Notes: generated by a model from the letters alone, not told the origin. DNA of 64,000 bases from Panulirus ornatus (GCF_036320965.1 NC_092269.1:32977343-33041342), one strand, 5' to 3'; shown: positions 1 through 15,067, counted from the first letter of the stretch. Numbers and translations: made by a program.

Positions 1-1010
1 CCTATCCATCATAGATAAGTATACAGGCATGAAGTATTAAAGTGAATGGGGCCCAGTATATACCTATGACTGAACAGTGAAATGTTTAGGATATCCTTCT
101 GTGCATTCTGATTATTTATAATATAGTTTGCCCTTGTATAAAGATGAGATTATGTTCCTGAGAAACCTCTAGGTTATATGGAATATCATTGTACAAGCAA
201 TTAAAACCCTTTTACTATATATTAGTTGAGTTACAAGCTTGTTCCTCTTGCCACTATATGATGGTGCTATATAGGTATTTCATAGGTCCTAAGGCACCAC
301 ACTCTGAGCCATCCATACATATTAGTAAAATGCATGAGAATTCAAAATCTGAACATTGCTTGGTCTCAAGGATTACGGATTTTTGATATTATTCAGCCAA
401 GCTGTTGGGGGCCATGGCCCATAGGGTTACTTAGTCAGCTCATCATGGCTGGTGTGGTACTCTTTGTAGATATTGTACTTATCTAAGGTCTTCTTTTGAT
501 TTCTCCAACATAAACCTACTGTGTTTCTGATGGATTCAGCCAGATTGTTGTTAAGTCGTCTTTGGCTCTTGATGGTTAGAATAGAACAGATTTTATGTTT
601 ATAGAGAAGTGGGAGTAATCATGACTAGAGTATTATGTAGTGAGCAAGGCTTGTACTAGAATAAAGGCTTGTCATGTGCACATTTTGAAGACATAAGTAA
701 TTTTTCAGCCTTTTTAATGTTTTTTTCTTTTAAATGGATGTAGTGAATACTTCTTTGAATAATGCTGTCTTACTGATATCTTGAAAATAATTACAGATAC
801 CTTGCAGTTATTTAACTTGTAGTATATAAAGAGTGTACCTTAAGCAAGCATATATGGGTTAAGAATTTGAATACGTAGTGCAGTGCATAAGGTAAAGCTT
901 ATTTAACAAAACTCTACTGACATTTTACGAAGATTATATTAGCTCTGATAGTTATTATATTAGAACAGATTTAAGTCCTTGTATGCCTTACATTAGCATT
1001 ATAGTGTTAT
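1..1010. other. AT-rich non-coding sequence
   Basis: No open frame with coding character and no recognisable repeat was seen. The sequence is AT-rich with stops in all frames. It directly precedes the LINE fragment. Confidence 0.6.
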
Positions 1011-1725
1011 ATGTGTAGCAAGGTTATTAGGTACAGTAGGGTTGAGGGTCAAGTCAATTGGGAGGTAAGCTTGAATGGAGAAAAACTGGAGGAAGTGAAG
1101 TGTTTTAGATATCTGGGAGTGGATTTGGCAGCGGATGGAACCATGGAAGCGGAAGCAAATCCTAGGGTGGGGGAGGGGGGCGAAAATTTCGGGAGCCTTG
1201 AAAAATGTGTGGAAGTCGAGAACATTATCTCGGAAAGCAAAAATGGGTATGTTTGAAGGAATGGTGGTTCCAACAATGTTGTATGGTTGCGAGGCGTGGG
1301 CTATGGATAGAGTTGTGCGGAGGAGGGTGGATGTGCTGGAAATGAGATGTTTGAGGACAATATGTGGTGTGAGGTGGTTGATCTAGTAAGTAATGTAAGG
1401 GTAAGAGAGATGTGTGGTAATAAAAAGAGTGTGGTTTAGAGAGCAGAAGAGGGTGTTTTGAAATGGTTTGGTCACATGGAGAGATTGAGTGAGGAAAGAT
1501 TGACCAAGAGGATATATGTGTCAGAGGTGGAGGGAACGAGAAGTGGGAGACCAAATTGGAGGTGGAAAGATGGAGTGAAAATGATTTTGAGTAATCGGGG
1601 CCTGGACATGCAGGAGGGTGAAAGGCGTGCAAGGAATAGAGTGAATTGGAACGATGTGGTATACCGGGGTCGACGTGCTGTCAATGGATTGAAGCAGGGC
1701 ATGTGAAGCGTGTGGGGTAAACCAT
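1011..1725 (+). mobile_element. non-LTR retrotransposon, C-terminal end of ORF2, decayed
   Basis: Three overlapping or adjacent frames together read as the post-catalytic end of a LINE reverse transcriptase. Frame one (1011-1170) has LNGEKLEEVKCFRYLGV, the typical connection-domain motif. Frame two (1135-1386) has the segment around MVVPTMLYGCEAWAM followed by RRVDVLEMRCLRTICGVRW. Frame three (1458-1706) has LKWFGHMERLSEERLTKRIY and GRPNWRWKDGV, the usual C-terminal block. A frameshift near 1150 and stops near 1384-1440 break it, so it cannot encode a working protein. The catalytic YADD block and the endonuclease are missing, which is the 5' truncation expected of LINE insertions. The clade is uncertain; it could be RTE, CR1 or a jockey relative. 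Confidence 0.8.
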
Positions 1726-2117
1726 GGAAAGTTCTGTGGGGCCTGGATATGGAAAGGGAGCTGTGGTTTCGGTGCATTATTACATGACAGCTAGAGACTG
1801 AGTGTGTATGAATGGGGCCTTTGTTGTCTTTTCCTAGTGCTACCTCGCACACATGAGGGGGGAGGGGGTTGTTATTCCATGTGTGGCGAGGTGGCGATGG
1901 GAATGAATAAAGGCAGACAGTATGAATCATGTACATGTATATATGCATATGTCTGTGTGTATATATATATGTATATATTGAGATGTATAGGTATGTATAT
2001 TTTCATGTGTGGACGTGTATGTATATACATGTGTATGTGGGCGGGTTGGGCCATTCTTTCGTTGTGCTACCTCGCTAATGCGGGAGACAGCAACAAAGCA
2101 AAATAGATATATAAATG
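1726..2117 (+). mobile_element. 3' untranslated tail of the LINE at 1011-1725
   Basis: The stretch directly follows the decayed ORF2 end. It contains the segment TTTCGGTGCATTATTACATG, a TA/TG-rich interval (about 1930-2035), and a terminal module near 2053-2117 with CTACCTCGCTAATGCGGGA followed by an A-rich tail. The first part is repeated at 57765-57975 and the terminal module at several other places in the window, which supports its identity as a mobile 3' tail. Confidence 0.7.
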
Positions 2118-4569
2118 AATAATGTGTAGTAGTAATTTGAATCGAATGCTCATTGTTATGAGCTGCTTAAAAGAACAATGTTGCCTAACTTATGATATTT
2201 TAGTAGGAATACTGTATGATATTTTTCTGGAAAATTATTTGCTTATAAACTGGCCTCACTCTACCAAGGAACACCTTACCCCAGTGGCCCTCCCTTATGG
2301 GAAGCTTTGGACATCCACCATGAGAAGGCTTACCTCATCATCTGTTTTTCAGAACTTTGTAATTGTTGATAGCATGAGAATTATAGTAAGTAAATGTTGA
2401 TAATTTGTAACAGCATTCCAGATTTTACCATACTCAGATTTTGTAATTTTTTTTTCCTCTACACCCAGGTCACTGGGTTCAATTACTACTGCACTTTCTT
2501 CTGTATGTCTAAGCCTTTAGGTGGTTTTTACGGTCTAAGAGCAAAGCATAAAAGGCATACCACTTTCTAACTTTCTGATACTTAACCACTTATGCTATTA
2601 AAGTTCATCTAAGGCAGACTGAAAAAGGAAAGTTATAGTTAATTCTGCTTTTCCTTTGGTTAGGAGGATGGGATTTCTATTAAATTAAATAGAATACAAT
2701 TCATGCAGTTTTCTTATTTGTAAATTCATTTTATGATTTCTTGTGGATTTTTTCTATTATTTGTTTCAATCTTGCCTCTTAGTTATGAAATAACTGGTTA
2801 CATTTCATCTTCTAACTCAAAGATGCTAGGGTTATATGTGCTGCAGAAATCTTTATAAGAATTTCTTCGATACAGTAAAGCAACAAATGTAAAACCAGTA
2901 ATTGAAGGTATAATTTCTTTAATGCTATTTCAGTTGGCAGGATTGATGGTATATTGCCAATGATAAGGGAAATTGTGCTAACAAAAACAGATTCTTTAAG
3001 TTTTCTTACTTTTGATGTAGATAACTGGTTCTGAAGGTGTTCTCCTGTAGATTTGTGTACTCATTGTCCCTGATTTTCAGTAGTGGAAACCACTGGTTTG
3101 GCAGATTCCTATTTGGTGCTGTGGTAGAGTAATGGCCTTACAGATTAAAGATCATAATGTTTATTTCAGTCTGTAATGTAGGTAATATTTGTAACCACAA
3201 AGTTTATGAATGTGATTAAATTGTAAGATTTCATTTTATATTGACCATTTGTTTATAGCCAAATTTTTTGAAGTGATTTTTGGGTAGGATTGAATTTGGG
3301 GTATTTTGACATATTTTTTGATAAGATAAATGTGATGAGATACATATCTGTATCCATGGTTATGAAAATTGCAAGTCTTCTGCTTGGGCAGCATCATATA
3401 ACAATGAAGTAATAAAGAAGAAGATACACTGAAAACATGCTGCATTTATATCATGATAAATGCTTAGTATATTCTTGTAAGCCTGGTTTGATTGTACTGT
3501 AGTAAAATACCAGTAAACAGTACTTGTGAGATTAAATTATGCTCAAACATGTTAGAGAAGGCATTTAAGACAGTGGCTATCACAGGCATAAGATTATAGC
3601 ACTCACTTTTAAGCAAACTTTATAGTTACCAAAAATATGACCAAAGAAAGCATTATTTTGTATAAAGTTGAATAAGTTATGCTTTGAATTATGTATTATG
3701 GTGTATCTAGGCAGTTGTTAGCACATTTGATGAAAGTTTATAGAACTAACGTACAAATAATCAGTAAAAGCACTACTACAACGTAAGATGTGTAGTGTGA
3801 TATGTATGAGAAAAATACATATACACAGGTATGATAATGGTGAAGGCATTTCTTCACTCAGGTTTAGCTTCTTATTTTACAAATAATCATACAAGTAGAA
3901 GTCGGTGCTGTACACACCTGTGGCATGTTAGTACTTGTTTTAGAATTGTGGAAGGACATCAGCAGAATACGAAAGACATTAGTTGGTACAGGAAAGATAC
4001 ATTGCTGTTAGTCACACAGATTTACTCCACTACCATGTATGAGTGAGTGATATGCTTCGTAGATTCTTCAGTATTGAAAGAATGGTTCAAGAGGTAAAAA
4101 AACTGGAGTCTTGTTTTTGTATAGGTGTAATGCTTGGTAAGATAGTTTGTGGTTACTCATGACTATGTTGAAGTAAATGGAAAGGAAGGTCAAGGAAATT
4201 ATGGCAAAGTAGATTATAGAAGTGTAGCTGTCAAGATCCTTTTGTAACGACCATTCTGTCAGATAGTGTGAGAAGGCATACCGCACTATCTGATTGACTT
4301 GAAATAAATGGAAAGGTGCTGTCATTGTGAAGTTGTGAATACATGTTGGCCTTTTTTTAAAATGATGTGCAATATATTTTCTTTTGCGGGGGACGCATGA
4401 GAGTGTGCTGCTTGATATTCAGGAATGGCATAGTACTTACGAAGTCCGTGCCTTGATACTCGCTGGTTACATTGAAATGTTATTCGTTATCACAGGTACT
4501 AAAATTATGAGATAATGGTAAAGTTTGACATCAAACACGTAGTCGCCAGAGAACATAGCCAGTCAGCAT
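2118..4569. other. AT-rich non-coding sequence
   Basis: Short open frames here have no domain-like content or codon bias. No mobile element or long tandem repeat was recognised. Confidence 0.55.
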
Positions 4570-4578
4570 ATATTATTA

Positions 4579-4635
<57 letters not shown>

Positions 4636-4644
4636 TATTATTGA

Positions 4645-4685
<41 letters not shown>
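4570..4685. repeat. (ATT)n microsatellite
   Basis: About 115 bp of near-perfect TTA/ATT triplets with a few interruptions. Its right end abuts an antisense copy of the retroelement tail module, so it probably grew from that tail. Confidence 0.95.
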
Positions 4686-4732
4686 GATTTTATCGGTCTC
4701 GGCGTCAGCGAGTTAGCGCCAGGAAACGACTA
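4686..4732 (-). mobile_element. retroelement 3'-tail module, antisense
   Basis: On the minus strand this reads CGTTTCCTGGCGCTAACTCG followed by CTGACGCCGAGACC, clearly related to the tail module at 2053-2117. The minus-strand 3' end runs directly into the (ATT)n tract. Confidence 0.6.
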
Positions 4733-7700
4733 AGACCCGTCTACTCATATACATACATACATATATGTATAGACATACACAGCTATGTACAAATATACAC
4801 ATGTAAATAGATATTCACAATATACATGAATTCTTACACATCACAAAAAGTAATTTCAGTCAGTATTTGGAACCAAGTAGCAAATGTTGAGAAGGGGTTG
4901 TATATAATCCAATTCTTGGGTAGTGTTTGATATAGGTAAACTAGAAACTCCAACATACCAGTGTGACTTGCGAACACGCATGTAGTAGATTAGAAGAAAA
5001 TTTGAACAGCACTTTTGTGATATTGGTGCACTTAAGTGTGATTGATAACACCGACGCGACGCACACGAAACAAATGTTGGTGGGCTAGAAATATGCCCAG
5101 ATTTCTTCGCTCACAGTTGACCGTACTTTCGGTATATACCTTCGCTATATATTGATTTTGGGGTGGGTCTCTACCTTCACATTAGTCTGCGACAGGATTT
5201 GATAGGTTTTTAAGTTCGTCCTCGATAGATTGTGATTTCGACAGTGTATATTGTCAGTAATTCTGAAGACATTATTTTGCATAAGCGGTACCAATGGATA
5301 TTGGGAAATGAGATATGCGTTGACGTTGTGGCCATACAGCTGTTCCTTACAGTATAGATGTAAAAGAAGTTTACACTGTATTCACTTTGATTACTATCAG
5401 TAATCCTTTTTTGTTTCAGTGTGTGGATGCGATCTCAACACTGTGCGATGTCTTGCCTGTTATTACTTTTAGATACTTTGTTTATGGGATAGCTCAGGAA
5501 TGGGAGGTAGGTATGAGGAGAGATTACAATGTTCAAGATTACGCATTTGTTCCAAGTTTCTTAGCATCTTGAGCAGTTCTGGAGCCACGCACTTTCGTTT
5601 TTGCTTTGGTCACAGTGATGAAACTTGTCGACTGCTTGAATGATTGGACTTTTATCGTTGGCAAAGCTGTACTAATAAGTTGATGTATTTGAAAATGATG
5701 TTTAGAAGATAGCTGAAAGTCGTGCGACTCTGCTAAAGCAAGAAAAAACAAGGAATAGATTACATGCATTATGAGTGGCAGCTTTGGGCTTTACAGTAGG
5801 AAATCATCATTGATTCAGAAATTAAGTAGGGCTTATTGAAAAAATAAAAAGGTATAAAGCTCGTTGACTATCAAGGGATGTACGGCAAGTGATGTATAGG
5901 GGATAATTGAAGTGTTCCTGAGGAGATTTTGTGTCTATTGGGAAAATATCTAATTATGGCATTTGTTAGATATATGAGATGGCGACACCGTGCTCGTCAC
6001 GTTTGCCATGAATTCCATTCCTCACTACTCATCCTGTTGTTATAGGCTCCAAACAGAAATAGAATTTAGCTTATTTGCTGACTAAGCAGTACTGAATTAA
6101 TTATACTCCTCCGTATTGCATAGGACTGGGAAAAAGTATAAATTGCTTTTATTTTTAAGCATTTAGAATTGCACAAAAGAAATGTTTTTTGATTTTTTTT
6201 CCAAATTCACGGCCATTGTGTTGGTATCGTAAGTTATTTCGATATACGAACGTCGTGTGGTAGACAAAATATATCGTAACGAGCCAGCCAACAATCTCTT
6301 GGCCAAAATCTTCAACATTTTGGGCAAATAGAACTGAAGTTTTTCGTTTTTTGAAATGACTCAAATGGTACAGGTAGACTGCTGAAGATAGGCTAGTGGA
6401 TTGCAGTTTGCTGCTAGTAGACTGTTGAAGCTAGACTAGTGGATCACAGTCTGTAGTAAGCTTAGCCCGGTCCCCGATCGTGATGTTGGCTTCTAGATGA
6501 ATCGAAGGCATTGCCAGGTAAATGTCTGGTAAGTGTACGTTACGTTAATATATGCCAGCTGTAACGGGCGGAGACACAAGATATCTGCCAGAAGAAAGTT
6601 TGGTGGTGTTCACCTCTGAAAGAGACGGGTCGGAGTGGGATGTGAGCTTGGGTTTAATACATGATGAGAAGAGACTTACAACGGTAAGACATCACAGTTG
6701 GTCTTCGTTCCTGTCCGTCAGGTTGGGGTAGAGTCCGTCTGGGCCGGGCAGCCACAGCAAAATTCGAGTCATTGTGGGATTGTTGATTAGATTTACCAGT
6801 TGCAGACCGGTTACTTGGAGTCTTATTTCTCATACCCGGTCAGGGGAAATGAAAAGAGTTGTGTAGATGCTGTTTATTGGTCTGTACACAGAAGTATTTT
6901 AGCGTGTGTTTTTTTCGTTTTGTTTCGGCTATGTGAGAATGAGAAACTAAACTATGGATATTAGGGGATAGAATATTTTCATTCTTTTCCCAAGTGTAAT
7001 TCTCACGTCTTTTATATTTTTGTCAAGTTATTGTGTGATAGGAAGAGTCAGGTACTCCGAGCAGTTGTAAGGCGGCATAAAAATGACAGATTCGGCGTCT
7101 GACGAAAGCTGTCCCGAAGGCATGATTTTTTGCCTTTCCTTATGAACGAACCAAGTATTATCCGCGACCAGTCAGACCGCTGACAATTATTAAACCAGCC
7201 TTACAAGTTCAGCGAGGTGACGTGCTCGGAGAGGTCATGCAAGACTAGTTAGGATAAAGCTAAAGCTGGGCTGGGACAGTAGGTTAGGCTTGGCCAGTAG
7301 TGCCAAAGGAAGAGACGTTTTCTTCACATAATTTGATTTATCCTTGTTGTAGGCTACACGTGGAACCTTTTACGTGGCTTTGGATGGAGCTTATACATTT
7401 TTTTTTTAATCAGCCTTTTCATCAGCTGTTCCCATAATGGCTTTGTAAGTAGCAAAGTTGAGAAAGTTTGAGAAGTGAGTCTTTGAAAAGTTTTTCACCT
7501 AAGCTAATAAGTCCCCAGGGAATAAATACGCTGCTTCTGCTAAATCTTTGGCAATATTTTTGTCAAAAATGAATCTGGAAAGTGAAATTTTATGACGGTA
7601 ATGAGTTATGTATCATCCTCCGATTTTCCACTTACCTCATTTCTCAACAAATATTGTAAATTAACAGTTCTTCTTTCCCCTTACCTAGCATCGGTGTCTA

Positions 7701-7819
7701 ACATTTAAACTAATTGAATATCATGTCACACTCAAGTTTCAGTTTGTAACTAAAGATTCCTGATTGTTCCTTAACTTTTCATTTAACTCGATTGCCTTCC
7801 ACTGCACTTTACCTCATCT
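4733..7819. other. non-coding sequence with a small local duplication
   Basis: No gene was recognised. Near 6370-6450 a segment of roughly 50 bp (GACTGCTGAAG.TAGxCTAGTGGAT type) occurs twice in tandem with divergence. The rest is AT-rich and featureless. Confidence 0.5.
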
Positions 7820-7960
7820 TCACGTACTTGACCGCTTAGCACTGCACCTCATTTTACCTCACCTTCACGTCCTTGATCACCTTGCACCGCACTTCATTTT
7901 ATCTCACCTTCACGTACTTGATCGCCTTGCATCGCACTTCATTTTACCTCACCTTCCCCC
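7820..7960. repeat. 45-bp tandem repeat, three copies
   Basis: Three diverged copies of a 45-bp unit (CTCACCTTCACGTACTTGAT core) are visible. The period is a multiple of three, so one frame stays open and translates as a VLDRLAxHxILPHLH repeat. Nothing suggests this is translated. Confidence 0.8.
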
Positions 7961-8524
7961 ATGTATTCATCGCACAGATTTCCCATTTTAACCCCTCGTC
8001 TCGCATTCAACCCCATCAAACATCTCCCACATTTGATTTAACCTCAGTATCCCACGGTTCACCTCATCTTTAGATTAATCGCTATTATTAGACCACCTCA
8101 TTTGAATTAAACCCTCTCACAGTTCATCTCATTTGATGTCGCCCTCCTGCACTTAACACAGTTTAACTTCACCATATCACAAACTGTTTTCTTTTTTCTT
8201 TACCTTCCACATATCACCCAACTTTATTCCACCTTCCTTCCCACACCTCACCTCGCCCTTCCCACACACCTTGCTTCACCGGCCAGAGTTTGATTTAACA
8301 GCTTTGATTCCGAGGGCCGGTTTTGGGTAATGATTGCGTGGATGGTCCCCTGAGCAGAGGAAAAAAAAAAAGAAAACGGAGAGAGGTCGTGCTGACAGTG
8401 TGGCCGTCGGTGCAGCACTGGTCAACTCCAGCAAAATGGAAACATTATATTACACACGCTCTGTTTCTGGTCCGGCTGGATGGTGAGAGTGGAACGCATT
8501 CACGTTGATGTGATAGCACTTTAA

Positions 8525-8632
8525 GTAAGGACGGTACGACCCCTAGGTATGATTGCGTGGCTTTTAACCTGACGCTTAAGGGGCCAGGTCAAAGGCCGGG
8601 TCCTCAAACTCAGTTCGTGCTCACAGGGTTAA
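8525..8632. mobile_element. palindromic AGGTCA-rich dispersed element, copy 1
   Basis: Left arm ACGGTACGACCCCTAGGTAT and a right part with AGGTCAAAGGCCGGGTCC form an imperfect inverted repeat around CGCTTAAGGGG. It resembles copies at 15068-15200, 25708-25832, 35470-35531, 40574-40710 and 54545-54620. Confidence 0.5.
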
Positions 8633-8758
8633 ATATATCTGTGGTAGTTGTCTGGCTCTGGGAAAATTTACGATGGGAGGTTCATGTGCTCGTCTTTATG
8701 AGTACATGACGAAGTGAGTTTTATGTCCCGTGTTTGTAAACAGCACAATGATGATTGC

Positions 8759-8890
8759 AAAAGCGTAGAGGTCAGAGTATATGAATTTTATATACTGGAG
8801 CTACATTAACTGTATTCCTAAACAATGCTCTGATAATTAGAAAAGCGTTAAAGTCAGGATATGAGGTTTATATACTGGATCTACATTACG
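8759..8890. repeat. approximately 82-bp local tandem duplication
   Basis: Two diverged copies share AAAGCGT, a GTCAG.ATATGA segment and TTTATATACTGGA.CTACATTA, with starts at 8760 and 8842. Confidence 0.7.
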
Positions 8891-9274
8891 GAAAATAATG
8901 ATTACTATATCGTTCTAATTGTGTTTGCAATTCACTTGCATAATATTTACCTTTATAATGAAGGAGGGGCCTCTGTGGTGTACCCCCCCCCCCATGTTTT
9001 TTGCTAATTTTTTTCCATACCATTGTCAAGCTGACTCAAAAATATTCAGTTCTCTTCGATAAGGTTATGCATAAATTACACAGTTATTATGCAAATGTCT
9101 TGCACGGTATGCTTGCAGATTTAGAGCCTTCATGATCTTGGGAACACTTTGATAACAAGAGTCTCAAACACACGGCATAAGAAAACAGATAAGTTAAATG
9201 GTTTTCTTCTGAAATGTGAAAAATTTATATTAAAAATTTAAGGGCCGGCTGTGGTAATTACTATTTCGTTCATA

Positions 9275-9680
9275 TACCATGTTGATTAACCTCCCATGCT
9301 GTGTTAATGTACATATATAGTGTGGGTCAACCTACTGCAGGTGATGCGCATGTATAGTCATGTTACCTTACAGTGTAATGTTGATGCACAAAATGTTAAC
9401 CTCCTTTTCAGTGCATGTACAGTATATAGTTTTAACCTCATGTGTTGTGTTGATATACATATAATTATGTTAACCTGCGTGGTGTTGATGTACATGTACA
9501 GTCTTGTTAACCTGTTTGGTGTTATCGCACATGGATGAAGTTGTCAACTTCCTGTTTAGTGCTAATGTTCATGTATAGTGTTGTTAACTTTCTAATGTAA
9601 TATTGATGCACATTTACGTATAGTTTTTATTCACCTCCTAAGTAGTGTTAACGTATATGAATATTGTTTACAGATGAACC
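9275..9680. repeat. degenerate tandem repeat of about 50 bp
   Basis: Seven or eight diverged units each contain GTTAACCT, then a TGTTGATGTACAT-like block and ATGTATAGT. The period drifts between about 40 and 55 bp. Confidence 0.65.
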
Positions 9681-9689
9681 CCTTACGTA

Positions 9690-11483
9690 GTGCGTGTTAG
9701 CTCCTTGTGCATCATCCTGCATATCTTACAGCAGTTAATGAACAATTGGTGTGATACTTTTGGCTCTTCGTACAATACAGTATCAATCAACCTTGAGAAT
9801 TGTCTTGAGTTATCCAACTTGAAATTCTTAACAGGTCTTCCATGGGACTCGAACGAGTTTGTATCAGTAAGGCTTATAATTCTTGAGATTGCGTATGCTA
9901 ATTAGTCAGATGTGGGCGGTGTGGGGTCAGTTCACATCCCATGCTGAATTGAGGCATAGGTTTGTCATGCTTTTGTTAATTGTAACATGTGATTTATTAC
10001 CTTGTGGAGAATGTACTAGCATGGTTAGCAGTTACAGTAATTCTTTATAGCCTGTACTTTGAGGCTTCTCTGGTTTGATTCTTTTTCTTCAAGCATTTGA
10101 TTAAGATTAAGGTGTAGGAGGGTTTTCTGTATATATGTGTGTATAGTGTCCTTGTATTTCAGTGAGGGCTGTGATAAGCGGAGGTTCTGTTGATACTGAA
10201 TATATATCTGAAGGTTTGCTGAGGGTCATCGCCTTTGTAAACTAACTGGTATCGGGCTCTCTGATGTTTGCCTGTAAGGCTGTCTACTTGATGTGAGGAA
10301 TACTGACAGTTTAACGTCGTGCATGCTTACCAGTACGTAGGTACATTGTAGCACATTGTAGCACCTGTTTGGAATACTGGTTAGTGCTTAAAGACTTGTC
10401 TCTTGACTGGGGTCTTTAGTTCTTTCTGCTTGTGATCTGCTAGTCTTTTCTAAACATAACATACACACACCCGGGAACTGGTTCTTTTGTCACAATGACT
10501 GTCATAGAAGCTGTACTCACCAGTCAGGTTAAAGTCTACTTAACTGCCAGCGTCAGGATTCTGCCTTCCTATTAATGTCACAACTTTCCGTAATTTGAAT
10601 TAGAAAAAGAAAAAATTGTATTGTCAAGAGAAAATGCCTGTCTGTTGTCGCATGCCATTTAGCTCCCCTTCCCCCCCTTTTTGGGGTGGAGGGAAAGGGG
10701 GAGGGGGTGTGCGTGTATACTTCACTTACAGCTTAAAGTCACTTTCGGAGGGTTGCTAGTATTCCCGCAATTAGGTTTGTGACTTGAGCTTCCCGGGTGG
10801 TGGTTTGATGGACCATTAAATCACCACTAGGGAAGCCCAGGAGAGGGGCCCAAGGTCGCTCGCTGGCCGTTTAAAGCTGACATTCCGGTAGCTGTGCCAC
10901 AGGTGGTGGCGGCGACCAGCTCAAGGTAACAGTCATCCCCTCCATGCGTGTGGTGGTGGGTGGTGGAGGGGCACGACGGCTCCCTAACCGTCTTCCTCAG
11001 ACTGAGGCGGAGATCAGGCTCTGTGGGCTGGCTGACCTGGTGGTCGGAATGAGTTAAGACTCAACTCCACCATGGCATGAACATTAATATCCGCATAAAT
11101 TCACATAAAGGGTAATGATGGCAGCATTTTTCTGTATGTACTACGAGTCATCACGAACTGTGTGCGGATGTAGTGGTCAGATGTATGAAGGATACCCGTG
11201 CCAATAAGAAAAGTTCAGTCTTAACGATAGTTTAGAATTGCACGTAAGAATACGGGTGGTTTAGTAGGACAGCTACTAGCCAGCGATAATGGTAGTGTGT
11301 CATCGAAGTGAAAGGTCGGTCCCTTGACAAGATAGACGAATCGATGGAAAACGTCTAGGCCAACGGGTTCTGAATGTTACGTGTACATTAGTCACGTCTC
11401 TGTTTCTTTGTGGCTGAAAATAGATAGGGTCATAAGCGCAGGAGAATTAGATATTTTGAGGCTGCGTGACCGCATCATGTCAG

Positions 11484-11486
<3 letters not shown>
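9690..11486. other. non-coding sequence
   Basis: No coding signal was recognised. It includes the hairpin at 10789-10835 and a moderately GC-richer stretch (10740-11060) of unknown nature. Confidence 0.5.
10789..10835. repeat. imperfect inverted repeat (hairpin)
   Basis: CTTCCCGGGTGGTGGTTTG on the left pairs with AAATCACCACTAGGGAAG on the right, with only a few mismatches and a short central loop (ATGGACCATT). Function is unknown; it could be a small MITE or a structured RNA segment. Confidence 0.7.
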
Positions 11487-11520
<34 letters not shown>

Positions 11521-11532
11521 GGGGGGGGGGGG
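11487..11532. repeat. (TG)n followed by poly-G
   Basis: About 30 bases of TG dinucleotides end in TATG, then 13 consecutive G residues. Confidence 0.95.
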
Positions 11533-13437
<1,905 letters not shown>

Positions 13438-13463
13438 TGTTCTTCTTCTTCTTCTTCTTCTTC

Positions 13464-13513
<50 letters not shown>

Positions 13514-13556
13514 TTTTTTTTTTTTATACTTTGTCGCTGTCTCCCGCGTTTGCGAG

Positions 13557-13655
<99 letters not shown>

Positions 13656-13656
13656 T

Positions 13657-13707
<51 letters not shown>

Positions 13708-13710
13708 AGC
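13438..13710. repeat. compound triplet array (TTC)n(TTA)n ... (TTA)n(TAC)n
   Basis: Triplet blocks run TTC, then TTA, then a poly-T with a tail module (13523-13559), then TTA, then TAC. Long apparent poly-Leu, poly-Tyr, poly-Ser and poly-Val open frames on both strands are artefacts of this array. Confidence 0.95.
13523..13559 (-). mobile_element. retroelement 3'-tail module inside a triplet array, antisense
   Basis: The minus strand reads ACCTCGCAAACGCGGGAGAC then AGCGACAAAGTATAAA, matching the tail module at 2053-2117. It is flanked on both sides by TTA triplets. Confidence 0.7.
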
Positions 13711-13905
13711 TATTATCATTAATCACTAGGGATAATGGAGAAAGAATAGTGCTCACGTATTTCCTGCTTGTTTCATAGGTAACTTTGAGGGTTTAGAGCA
13801 GGGTAAGGGGCTCGAAATCCTCCCCTCTTATATTACTGTTTACCCAAGAAGGAAGTAAGGAAGGAGCTAAAGGATGATTTTTCCTCTTAAGGTCAGTCGT
13901 ACTTT

Positions 13906-13980
13906 TATGTTACTCTGATAACGCGGGAAACGACAAGCGCGGACGAAAACCCTGTCTTTATTATTATTTTTTTTTTTTTA
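13906..13980 (+). mobile_element. retroelement 3'-tail module, sense
   Basis: ACTCTGATAACGCGGGAAAC followed by GACAAGCG and then a TTATTATT/poly-T tail matches the dispersed tail module. The copy is diverged at its 5' side. Confidence 0.5.
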
Positions 13981-15067
13981 CTGTCATTGATGATTATGAT
14001 TTTGAAAATGAGAGTGATAGTAATATCTATAGTGTGGAAACTTAAGTTACCATGTTTCTTACTTTTTGGGACCTCTCGTGACGTGGAGAGAGGCTGTTTG
14101 TTAATCGTGATGGAATAATACGTATGTGTCTTGCTAGGCGGACAGCCTAGCTGCTTTGTGTCCCCGTGTCTCCTTTTCTGATATGTAAGGTTCTATCTTC
14201 CATTCACACTGTTATATTACCTTTCAGTTTGACCTTTGGTACAAATATCCTCCCAACTAACAACTCTTGGTTGCAGCTAGCTCAGCGTAACTTTGAGAGA
14301 GGATTGAGTACTTAATATGTATTTGTAAACATTCTGATTCATCTTTTCATAGTAGTTTCTCGTACGTAGGTGTAGTTGTAAGTGATGAGGTAGTAGTAGT
14401 TGTGGGTGTATCACTGAGGGTAGGTGGGTGGCAGTGTGGTCGTCTGTAAACACTACCTCCTCCATTATTATTACTCTACCAGCCCGGCCGGGTCTTTGTT
14501 CTTGGCCAGTCACTTCCCTGGTCTTCGTCCGTATTTTGACTTTTGAACATAATAGTCATTTCGTTCTTTTTCACCCTTTTATTTACGTTCCTTTTTTTTT
14601 TCTCTCGTTTTACCCTCCTGGAGCTCCTCGCTGCTCCTTCCACTGCACTTCTTTTGCATTCCTTTTCCTCCCCGTCTTCTCCTTTCCCCTCTAGCTCCTC
14701 CTCCACTTCCCTTTTCCCCCCCCTCAAGCTCATCCTCCTCCCTTCCCACTCGGTGTAAGCCTGTGGCTGCTGCTGGTGGCCTCACCCTCCCCAGGAATGC
14801 CACCATCACCTTCACGGAGCATCCGAGTTTTTCCGGCATACCAGCGCGCCAGCCGCCTGGGCCCACCCCGTCATAACGCTCGCCTCGCCTCCTCCATGGA
14901 GACTGAGAGATGCCCGCTGCCAGAGAGGATGAACTACATCTGTAGGATGTTCTCCCACGTCTAGGATTATCGGGGTTGCGTTGTCGCTAGCCTTTCGTGG
15001 TGTTCCACTGCCTGTCGGGATAACCTACGCTACGATCCTGTGAGCAAGTCGTTACGATCTTTCAGCT
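13981..15067. other. non-coding sequence with a polypyrimidine stretch
   Basis: Positions about 14560-14755 are strongly C+T-biased on the + strand, which opens frames on both strands by removing purine-containing stops. No domain is recognisable in them. The remainder is unremarkable. Confidence 0.5.
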
